The position numbers and the translations under genes were made by a program. Positions 57,261-64,000 of a stretch of 64,000 nt of DNA are shown here, piece after piece. The DNA comes from JAWKTM01 sp041399085 (GTDB lineage: Bacteria > Planctomycetota > Planctomycetia > Pirellulales > Pirellulaceae): positions 62,001 through 126,000 of the forward strand of contig JAWKTM010000007.1 of the NCBI GenBank assembly GCA_041399085.1. Direction: 5' to 3'. Numbering within the stretch: position 1 is the first letter of the stretch; each line of letters begins with the position of its first letter. Under the pieces are notes generated by a model. That model did not search any database. It was not told the origin of the DNA and was given only the letters and a program-made list of their open reading frames with translations.

Positions 57261-58365
57261 ATGATGCTGTTCAAGCGAATTAAGATCCGTAGTTATGAGA
57301 TGGGATTGTACTTCCGTGACGGCGAGTTCAAGGGACTCTTGAGCGAAGGTCGGCACTGGCTGTTCGATCCGCTGATGAAGGTCCGCGTCGACGTGGCCAA
57401 CATGCGCGACGCGTGGCTGGCTCACGACAAGCTCGACATGATCGTCAAGTCGGGTGTGCTGAAGGACCGCGCGGTTGTGATGGACCTGAAGGACCACCAG
57501 CGTGGTCTGGTCTGGATCGACGGCCGGTTCACGCACTTGCTCGCCGCCGGCCTGTACGCCTACTGGCACGGTGTCCGCGACGTGCGTGTCGAGGTGATCG
57601 ACGTTCGCCAGGTGCGGTTCGAGCACGAGGACCTGAAGGTCATCGCGAAGACGCACATGGCGAAGCAGTTGCTCGACATCTGCACGGTCGACCGCGACCG
57701 CGTGGGTGTACTGTTCATCGACGGACGGTACGTCGACACGCTGCGGCCGGGTCTGTACGCGTTCTGGAAGGGCGCGGCGGACGCCCGGGTTGTCGAGATC
57801 GACATGCGCGAGACCACGATCGACGTCAGCGGTCAGGAGATCATGACGTCGGACAAGGTCAGCCTGCGCATGAACGCACTGGTCACGTACCGCATCGCCG
57901 ACGCGCGGAAGGCGGTCAGCTCGACGGACGATGTCCGCCAGGCTCTGTACCGCGAGACGCAGTTGGCATTGCGGGCCATCGTCGGCGCACGCGAGCTCGA
58001 CGCATTCCTGACGGACAAGGACGCCGTGGCTCAGGAGATCGAGCAGGCGGTACGCCGCCGCGCGGGCGAGCTGGGTCTGGAGATCGTATCGGTCGGTATC
58101 CGGGACGTGATCCTGCCGGGCGACATGAAGGACCTGATGAACAAGGTCACGGAGGCCAAGAAGGCCGCCGAGGCCAACCTCATCTCGCGCCGCGAGGAGA
58201 CGGCCGCCATGCGCAGCCAAGCCAACACCGCCAAGCTGCTGGCCGACAACCCAACGCTGATGCGACTGCGTGAACTGGAAGTCCTGGAAAAGATCGCATC
58301 GGCCGGGCAACCTGAACGTCGTCCTTGGCGAAAAGGACTTGCCGAGCGCGGTCAACCTGTTGTAA
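57261..58365 (+). CDS. Slipin/band 7 (SPFH) family protein (3' frameshift)
   Basis: About 368 residues; start MMLFKRIKIRSYEMG behind AAAGGAGGG. The N-terminus repeats a short module three times (GLYFRDGEFKGLLSEGRHWLF, GLVWIDGRFTHLLAAGLYAYW, GVLFIDGRYVDTLRPGLYAFW). The SPFH domain follows (VVEIDMRETTIDVSGQEIMTSDKVSLRMNA), then a coiled coil rich in Ala/Glu. No strong membrane helix. One shift near 58308 restores NLNVVLGEKDLPSAVNLL and a TAA. Slipins scaffold membrane-bound assemblies; in other bacteria they occur beside RtcB-type RNA-repair genes, which fits a tRNA locus but no repair ligase is seen here. Confidence 0.88.
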
Positions 58366-58408
58366 CCCTCTGCCCCGTTTGAGTCATTGAGCCCGGGGCC
58401 TTTCCACT

Positions 58409-58762
58409 TTGAAGAGCCGCAACCAACTGGCCTCGGTCGGTGTGACTATGGCGGGTTCCTTCAACCAGTGTGGCGTCGGTGGCTCATTGCCACATGAAGA
58501 GCTGAACGAGCCCAAATCACACTGCCGAGGACCATACCGCCGGCCCGCTTCTCAACTCCTAGACGAATTGCCTGAACCCCTCAGCAGTCAGCGGACTCGG
58601 ACGGCTTACTCCTTGGAACTGAATCCAAAAACGATGAACGTCGTCATCCCCAACAGTACAATCGTAAGACCGATCAAATCGAGGACCGTAAATCGGCAGC
58701 AGCGGCATTACTATGAGCATCTCGACAGCCTAGCCGCTAATCGTTGGACGTTTCACGAATGA
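58409..58762 (+). CDS. Doubtful hypothetical protein
   Basis: 117 codons open with no recognisable family, signal or span; polar, Arg/Pro-rich. No clear ribosome-binding site. May be chance in the 600-bp gap after the slipin gene; otherwise this gap has only the terminator at 58.95 kb and a CGTGG-TTAAG-CCACG hairpin near 58840. Confidence 0.2.
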   Translation: MKSRNQLASVGVTMAGSFNQCGVGGSLPHEELNEPKSHCRGPYRRPASQLLDELPEPLSSQRTRTAYSLELNPKTMNVVIPNSTIVRPIKSRTVNRQQRHYYEHLDSLAANRWTFHE

Positions 58763-58941
58763 GTTTCGACGCTGTGGGGAACGGAGTTTCGATTCGGAAC
58801 AACGACGGATTTTTGCGATAGCCCAACATTGGCATATACCGTGGTTAAGCCACGATCCAACTTGGGGAATCCGTGCAACTGGCCTAAGCGTGGTTTGCGA
58901 TATATGCAATCCATGTAGGAAGCGAAATGCGTTCGTCGAGC

Positions 58942-58970
58942 CGCGTTGGAATCCAACGCGTTCTTTTTCG
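58942..58970 (+). terminator. Rho-independent terminator
   Basis: 8-bp stem CGCGTTGG/CCAACGCG with AAT loop followed by TTCTTTTTCG. On the plus strand it would end transcription arriving from the array/slipin side; it abuts the stop of the convergent regulator gene. Confidence 0.75.
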
Positions 58971-60383
58971 TTACTGGCCCGAGATGCCGTATTGGTCCAG
59001 TTTCTTTTTTAGCGTGGTGCGGTGCAGGCCCAGCGTGCGGGCGGCGGCGGCGTATTGGTCTCGGTTGTTTTGCATCGCCACCTCGAACAGCGGCGGCTCG
59101 ATCACTCGCAGCAGTTGTTCATACAGATCCGTGACGTCCTCCGACTCGCGATAGTGCGACTCGGCCCAACGACGGACCAACTCGACCAACAACGATTCGG
59201 GATCCGCGTTTTCAGCGGCCGAATTCACGACGCTCGGTTCCACCGGGGCCGGCAAATGCTCGGGCAGGATCGCGCCGCCGCGAGCCAGGATCAACGCATG
59301 CTCGACGGCGTTTCGCAATTCGCGAACGTTGCCATACCACGGCCGGCGCTCGAGCGCCTGGGCCGTCGCATCGCTGATCGTCGGCCGCCCCTGGGTCGAA
59401 CGTTGTTTGGATCGCTCCAAAAAATGTTGAGCCAATTCGCGAACGTCGTCGCGGCGTTCGCGCAGCGGCGGCATCTCGATCTGAAACGCACACAGGCGAA
59501 AATACAGATCATGTCGGAACTCGCCCTGTTGCACACGATGCAGCAGGTTTTGGTGCGTGGCCGAGATCACGCGAAAATTCGTGCGTTGCGGCTGGGTCGC
59601 GCCGACCGGCGTTACTTCACCCTGTTCGAGTGCTCGCAACAATTTCACTTGTACTGGCATCGGAATGTCGGCAACTTCGTCCAAGAACAACGTGCCGCCA
59701 TCGGCGTGAACCAGCAGACCCACGCGAGCTTGATCCGCGCCGGTGAAGGCGCCGCGCACATGTCCGAACAGCTCGCTCTCGGCCAACGTCGGGCTGAGCG
59801 ACGCCACGTTCACCGCCACGAACGGCCGTTCGGCTCGCGGGCTAAAGCGATGAATGGCTCGCGCGGCCAACTCCTTTCCCGTGCCGCTCTCGCCGGAGAT
59901 TAGCACGCAGGCGTCTGACGCCGCGGCCAACGCGATGCGTTTGAATGCCTCTTGCATCGCGGGCGTGTTGCCGACCAGTCCGCCGATATAGCTGCGCTGC
60001 TGATCCTCGGGTGGCGACTCGCCGCCTCGTTCAAAGGCCCGCGTCAGCACGCGTTCGACATGGTCCAGCGGGAATGGCTTAATAAGGTATTCAAAAGCTC
60101 CGCCGCGAATCGCTTCGACCGCCGTCCCCAGATCGCCGTAGGCCGTAATCACGATGATCGGGATCGGACCCAATCGGCGGCGAAAATGTTCGATGGCTTC
60201 CAAGCCGCTCATGCCGGGCAGTCGCACGTCCATCACCATCACGTCGGGCTGGAATTGGTCGAGCGCCTCCAGTCCGGATTCGGCCGTCGACGCCGTTGTG
60301 ACTTCGTGCCCGAGGCTTTCGGCCAGCCGCCGCAACGCCCAACAGATTGCCTGCTCGTCATCAACCACCAACAATTTCGGCAC
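58971..60383 (-). CDS. Sigma-54-dependent response regulator (NtrC type)
   Basis: 470 residues, intact. Receiver with D8, D9, phospho-acceptor D52 (VMVMDVRLPG), T80 and K102. AAA+ domain with GESGTGKE, GAFTGA and TLFLDEVAD. C-terminal Fis-type HTH (YAAAARTLGLHRTTLKKKL). Its start overlaps the 3' end of the kinase gene by 23 bp, so the pair forms a two-component operon. It would activate sigma-54 promoters; targets unknown. Confidence 0.95.
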   Translation of the reverse strand: MPKLLVVDDEQAICWALRRLAESLGHEVTTASTAESGLEALDQFQPDVMVMDVRLPGMSGLEAIEHFRRRLGPIPIIVITAYGDLGTAVEAIRGGAFEYLIKPFPLDHVERVLTRAFERGGESPPEDQQRSYIGGLVGNTPAMQEAFKRIALAAASDACVLISGESGTGKELAARAIHRFSPRAERPFVAVNVASLSPTLAESELFGHVRGAFTGADQARVGLLVHADGGTLFLDEVADIPMPVQVKLLRALEQGEVTPVGATQPQRTNFRVISATHQNLLHRVQQGEFRHDLYFRLCAFQIEMPPLRERRDDVRELAQHFLERSKQRSTQGRPTISDATAQALERRPWYGNVRELRNAVEHALILARGGAILPEHLPAPVEPSVVNSAAENADPESLLVELVRRWAESHYRESEDVTDLYEQLLRVIEPPLFEVAMQNNRDQYAAAARTLGLHRTTLKKKLDQYGISGQ

Positions 60384-61821
60384 GCTCGGGCTCCGCTGCT
60401 AACAAAGGGAATTCAACGTAGAAACAAGTCGTCGCTCCGTCGCGCCGCCAGCCGATCTGGCCTCGATGCTGCTCGACGATGCGTTTGGCCACCGATAACC
60501 CCAGCCCGGTCCCGTCCGGCTTTCCGGTAACCAGCGGTTCGAACAACCGATCGCCCACTTCCGCCGCCGGACCGGGACCTGAGTCGATCACTTCGAGCCG
60601 CACGGACTTGTCGCCCGAGGCGGCCGCACGCAGAATCACGCTGCCCTGATCGGTCGCTTGCACGGCTTCGTCGGCCGCCGCTTCGATGGCGTTCATCAAC
60701 AGGTTGATTAGAAGCTGTTCGAGCGAATCGGCATCGCCGCTGATCCAGAGCGGCCGGGCGGGAGGTTGCCACCCGAGCGACACGTGAACATGACGAGCCA
60801 TCGGTTCGATCAGTGGCAACGCTCCGTCGACCACCGCACGCAGCTCCAACGGCTGGTGCGTGGCCGCGGGTTGGTTGTGAGGCGTGAGAAAGCGACGCAG
60901 GAATCGCTCCATCAATCGAAGTTGCCGCACGGCGACGTCCAGGCTTTCGCCCTCGCCCTGCCGCGGACATTCGCGGCGATGCAGCTCGAGAGCCAAGCAA
61001 CAGCCGGTCACCGCATTTCGCATCTGATGGGCGATGCCGCCGCCGAGCTGGCCGAGCGTGCGGAGTTGTTCGTTTCGCCGGACTTCGTCTTCGTAGTGGC
61101 TGAGCATGTCGGACATGCGATTGATCGCTTGGCCCAGTTCGAGCACTTCGTCGTGACGACGATTCAGCGTGACGGGCTGGAACTCGCCCTCGGCGATGCG
61201 ATCCACTTGTACTCGAAGACGATCCAACGGCCGAGTCACATGGGCGGCGATCCCCGCGCTCAACAAGGCCGACAGCGCCAAGCCGACGCCACCGACGCAC
61301 AATGGCGGATAGATGGCGTTCCACCACGCGACGCGGTAAGTTTCGACCGGATAGAGAATATGCAGCTCGACAGCGCGGGCCGCGCCGGCTCGCGACAACC
61401 GAACCTGATTGTGAAAGTAACGGACGCCACCCACGGCGATGGAACTGTCGAGCGTCAGTCGCTGCGGCGTGCGAGGCACAACGGTGTCGGGCAACGAGCT
61501 CATGTCGATCGACTCCAAGCTGGACGCCGTGATCTGCCCGGTTGCATCCACCGCGACGAACTCGGCCCCCGAAAGCCCACGCGTTTGGCGCAGCACGGCG
61601 TCGGTCAGCGGGAAGTTCGAGTCGCTGAGCGTGCCGGCCAAGTCACGCAACTGGCTCTCGATTCGCGTCGCGGCCGCTCGAACCGAAACATAGGCATTCA
61701 GCACGCTGACGCCGGCCAGCGTTACGGCCATCAGACCGACCGTGGGCAACAGAATCTGATTACGAACGGGCCACCGCATCAAACGCCTCGGAGCTCGAAT
61801 TGTGAATGACGAAACATTCAT
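60361..61821 (-). CDS. Membrane sensor histidine kinase
   Basis: 486 residues, intact. Two membrane spans (about residues 22-46 and 168-195) bracket a periplasmic sensor domain, then HAMP, then the phospho-acceptor H265 in GGGIAHQMRNAVTG, N box LLMNAIEAA, G1 DSGPGP and G2 GTGLGLSVAK. Partner of the overlapping NtrC-type regulator. Signal sensed is unknown. Confidence 0.95.
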   Translation of the reverse strand: MNVSSFTIRAPRRLMRWPVRNQILLPTVGLMAVTLAGVSVLNAYVSVRAAATRIESQLRDLAGTLSDSNFPLTDAVLRQTRGLSGAEFVAVDATGQITASSLESIDMSSLPDTVVPRTPQRLTLDSSIAVGGVRYFHNQVRLSRAGAARAVELHILYPVETYRVAWWNAIYPPLCVGGVGLALSALLSAGIAAHVTRPLDRLRVQVDRIAEGEFQPVTLNRRHDEVLELGQAINRMSDMLSHYEDEVRRNEQLRTLGQLGGGIAHQMRNAVTGCCLALELHRRECPRQGEGESLDVAVRQLRLMERFLRRFLTPHNQPAATHQPLELRAVVDGALPLIEPMARHVHVSLGWQPPARPLWISGDADSLEQLLINLLMNAIEAAADEAVQATDQGSVILRAAASGDKSVRLEVIDSGPGPAAEVGDRLFEPLVTGKPDGTGLGLSVAKRIVEQHRGQIGWRRDGATTCFYVEFPLLAAEPERAEIVGG

Positions 61822-61898
61822 CCTATTGTGGCTCCGCGGGACAACTGGCGGAACGGACCGAAAATTCGTGTCGTGGTCGAGTGGAAGTTATGCTCGAA

Positions 61899-61940
61899 CA
61901 TGTCGAACCAATCGACATGTTTGTCGTTTCAATCGACATG
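61899..61940. promoter_or_regulatory. Operator-like CATGTCGA/TCGACATG sites
   Basis: A perfect 8-bp inverted repeat (CATGTCGA, 5-nt gap, TCGACATG) and a third TCGACATG half-site 14 bp on. They lie 80-120 bp upstream of the histidine kinase start and about 170 bp before the divergent gene, right for an enhancer/operator. No clear sigma-54 -24/-12 element seen. Confidence 0.5.
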
Positions 61941-62105
61941 GACGAGTGGCGTCGTAGTCGGTGAACCCCGTGTTTTGCTGGCATTTTACGACGCCGACGG
62001 CGTAACGCCTGGTTTAATACATACGGCGCGCCGTTTGCCTAGAATGTCGCGACTTCTGTTGGCCCAATGTGGATTCGCCTGACCCAGTAGCGAGGAAATT
62101 TCGAG

Positions 62106-63224
62106 ATGTTACATCGCATTGTCGTAGGTCTGCTGTTGACCTTGTTTCTGATTCCCGTCACCACGATCCGGGCGGCCGACGAAGCCGACTCGCGAGCGAT
62201 CGAGCAAGCGGTCGCCAAGGGCATCAACTTTCTGAAGGTGAAGGGCCAAGCCGACGATGGCTCGTACAGCAGCTTTGCCGGAATTGGCCCGACGGCGTTG
62301 GTCGCAACGGCGTTGCTGCGCAGCGGCGTATCGCCCGACGATCCGGCCGTCGCGAAGAGCTTGAAGTATTTGGAGAAGACCGTGCGCGAGGACGGCGGCT
62401 TCTACGGCGAAGGTTCGACGCACCGCAATTACGAGACGTGCCTAACGATGTTGGCCCTTGCGGAAGCGAACCGCGATGGCCGATACGATTCGCTGTTGAA
62501 GAAGGCCGAGTCGTTCGTCAAGGAATTGCAGTGGGATAAGGGCGAAGACCAGGACCCGTCGGATGTGGCTTACGGCGGGGCGGGCTATGGCCGCAGCAAG
62601 CGTCCGGACTTGTCGAACACCAGCTTTATGATCGACGCACTGAAGGCGACCGGCAACGACTATAACGATGAAGCGATTCAGCGGGCGATCATCTTCATTT
62701 CGCGCTGCCAGAACCTGGAAACCGAGCACAACACGACGGAGTTCGCGGCAAAGAACCCGGACGGCGGTTTCTACTATACGCCGGCGGCGGGCGGTTCCAG
62801 CCAAGCGGGCGAGACCGACGCCGGCGGCTTGCGTAGCTACGGTTCGATGACTTACGCCGGTTTGAAGAGCATGATCTACGCGGGCGTCAAGCCGGACGAT
62901 CCTCGTGTGAAGGCGGCCGTGGAATGGGTGCAAAAGCATTACAGCTTGGAAGAGAATCCCGGCATGGGCGATTCCGGCTTGTACTACTATTACCACTTGT
63001 TCGGCAAAGCGCTGGATGCCATCGGCCAAGAGCAGTTCACGGACGCTTCAGGCAAGACGCATCATTGGCGAGCCGAGTTGGCCAAGGAGCTCATCTCGCG
63101 TCAACAAGCCGACGGTTCGTGGGTGAACGAGAACTCTCGCTGGCTCGAGGGCGATGCGAATCTGGTGACCGGATACGCGTTGTTGGCCTTGACATATTGC
63201 CAACCGAAGGCAGAAGAGAAGTAA
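62106..63224 (+). CDS. Secreted prenyltransferase/squalene-cyclase-repeat protein
   Basis: 372 residues, intact. Signal peptide MLHRIVVGLLLTLFLIPVTTIRA. Repeated alpha-alpha units with the GG(F/S)xY-like signature: ADDGSYSSF, REDGGFYGEG, NPDGGFYYTP and QADGSWVNEN. The catalytic DxDD of real squalene-hopene cyclases is absent, so it is probably not a cyclase. Common in planctomycetes; role unknown. Ends before a strong hairpin. Confidence 0.85.
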   Translation: MLHRIVVGLLLTLFLIPVTTIRAADEADSRAIEQAVAKGINFLKVKGQADDGSYSSFAGIGPTALVATALLRSGVSPDDPAVAKSLKYLEKTVREDGGFYGEGSTHRNYETCLTMLALAEANRDGRYDSLLKKAESFVKELQWDKGEDQDPSDVAYGGAGYGRSKRPDLSNTSFMIDALKATGNDYNDEAIQRAIIFISRCQNLETEHNTTEFAAKNPDGGFYYTPAAGGSSQAGETDAGGLRSYGSMTYAGLKSMIYAGVKPDDPRVKAAVEWVQKHYSLEENPGMGDSGLYYYYHLFGKALDAIGQEQFTDASGKTHHWRAELAKELISRQQADGSWVNENSRWLEGDANLVTGYALLALTYCQPKAEEK

Positions 63225-63252
63225 ACATCACCGCAACACGACACGAATCCCG

Positions 63253-63282
63253 CCAAGAGCCGCGCATCGTCGCGGCTCTTGG
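63253..63282 (+). terminator. Terminator hairpin
   Basis: 12-bp perfect stem CCAAGAGCCGCG/CGCGGCTCTTGG with 6-nt loop, followed by TGTTTGTG rather than a full T-run. Confidence 0.7.
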
Positions 63283-63416
63283 TGTTTGTGGCGATCAACC
63301 GCTCTTGTCGATTGTCCGAGAGGTTCGTTAAATATCGGTAGAGTTTCGCGGGCCACGCCGTCGGTTGGCAAGCGATTTACCCGCATCGCATTGAATTTCT
63401 CTCGGAGCCGAATCGA

Positions 63417-63653
63417 ATGCCCCTGTACGAGTACACGTGTGAAGGTTGCCACGGCGATTTTGAGCTATTGGTTCGGGATCGCGAACAGCCGGCTTGCCCA
63501 GAATGCGGCGGCGTGCGGTTGCAGAAACGGTTAAGCGTACCAGCCGCTCCGGCGATTTCGGGCGCCAGTCTGCCGATGTGCGAACCACGGCCCAGCAGCG
63601 GCGGCTGTGGCCTGCCCCAATGCGGCAGCGGCGGCTGCATGGGAATGATGTAG
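63417..63653 (+). CDS. FmdB-family zinc ribbon protein
   Basis: 78 residues, intact. MPLYEYTCEGCHGDFELL then CPECGG gives the C-x2-C ... C-x2-C zinc site of FmdB regulators. The Gly/Cys/Met-rich tail (GGCGLPQCGSGGCMGMM) is usual for planctomycete members. Suspected regulatory role only. Confidence 0.9.
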   Translation: MPLYEYTCEGCHGDFELLVRDREQPACPECGGVRLQKRLSVPAAPAISGASLPMCEPRPSSGGCGLPQCGSGGCMGMM

Positions 63654-63655
63654 CC

Positions 63656-63760
63656 AACGGGAGCTCGAGGCTCGGGAGAGCGAGGCTCGGGAGATCGAGG
63701 CTCCTGCCGAGTAATTCCCGCCGGTGATCGAGGCTCCTGCCGCGCCATCTTCACTTGAGC
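63656..63760. repeat. Short imperfect GAGGCTC repeats
   Basis: Five units with CGAGGCTC, spaced 13-15 bp at first (GGGAGAGCGAGGCTC) and wider later. Between the FmdB gene and the TPR gene; no coding sense. Confidence 0.6.
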
Positions 63761-63828
63761 TTGCGGCTCTTCCCAGATGATTCGCTGTTCGAGTATCGAG
63801 GCTACCGTCGAGATATCCGCTGCCAAAT

Positions 63829-64000
63829 CTATTCCCCTGCGGGCTTCCCTGTCGGCAACGGTTCGTTCTGGAAACGCTCGAGCTGCTGTTTGAGTTCCGT
63901 CGAACCGGGCGACAAGTCCACCGCCCGCATGGCATGCGTCACTGCTTGCTCACGATCGCCGCGTTGGAAATGAACCTCGGCCAGCGTGTCGACATAACCG
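63829..64000 (-). CDS. TPR-like protein, 3' end only
   Basis: The minus strand from the window edge reads GYVDTLAEVHFQRGDREQAV, then THAMRAVDLSPGSTELKQQLERF and ends PTGKPAGE before a TAG at 63829. This is a tetratricopeptide repeat followed by a short tail. The start lies outside the window. Confidence 0.7.
   Translation of the reverse strand, partial: GYVDTLAEVHFQRGDREQAVTHAMRAVDLSPGSTELKQQLERFQNEPLPTGKPAGE

Noticed and set aside
58409..58762. Fifth protein gene of the tRNA locus
   Set aside because: No ribosome site, no motifs and skewed polar composition; kept only as a doubtful frame.

Overview
The window looks like a chromosomal stretch from a member of the Planctomycetota, probably related to Pirellulales. 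Evidence is the GC-rich sequence and a typical gene stock: two PVC-type membrane-bound dehydrogenase/cytochrome c proteins, a DUF1501 protein, a BBP7-type outer-membrane protein, the PVC small basic protein, a squalene-cyclase-repeat protein, a WD40 protein, a PQQ-like propeller and a zinc-ribbon Ser/Thr kinase. Species cannot be named from the sequence. About half of the genes are broken by one or more frameshifts although the residues around each break stay conserved (purM alone has at least four). I read most of these as uncorrected indels in the assembly, not gene death, and give reconstructed gene spans.

Layout. 0-9 kb: Ser/Thr kinase, nitrilase, sigma-54 regulator, M48 peptidase, purM, trmL. 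9-13.5 kb: DUF2760 plus Hsp70-like pair, Gfo/Idh/MocA oxidoreductase. 13.5-21 kb: HigA-like remnant, aldehyde dehydrogenase, DUF5989 and PVC dehydrogenase pair, DUF1501 and WD40 genes. 21-29.5 kb: an IS1182-type transposase, a sodium:solute symporter, degenerate tandem repeats, a TrhO-pseudouridine synthase fusion and a HEAT protein, with clusters of small hairpin repeats between them. 29.5-49.5 kb: small basic protein, LarA-like and xylose-isomerase-like genes, a GxxExxY gene between direct repeats, msrB, VOC, DUF423, BBP7, a universal stress protein, a broken aldose 1-epimerase, a PQQ-like propeller, a second PVC dehydrogenase, a duplicated secretin-N-like protein and an ArnT-like glycosyltransferase.

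49.7-58.4 kb is the exceptional part: a dense one-strand array of about 40 tRNA or tRNA-like genes covering nearly every amino acid (no tRNA-Cys found). It starts after a tRNA-Ser and a probable integrase remnant, behind a strong terminator, and is interleaved with a conserved-looking hypothetical gene, an HNH endonuclease, a four-helix-bundle (S23-type) gene and a slipin/band-7 gene. No tRNA in the main block has an encoded CCA. Almost all have the dinucleotide CT right after the discriminator base. Two carry related hairpin-forming insertions in the anticodon loop, several have C at the normally invariant T33, and some leucine-anticodon genes lack the long variable arm. It reads as an imported or semi-autonomous tRNA set, perhaps a reserve against tRNA-cleaving toxins or phage; that function is inference.

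58.9-64 kb: an NtrC-type response regulator and histidine kinase operon, a repeated palindrome in the divergent promoter region, a squalene-cyclase-repeat secreted protein, an FmdB zinc ribbon and the 3' end of a TPR gene.
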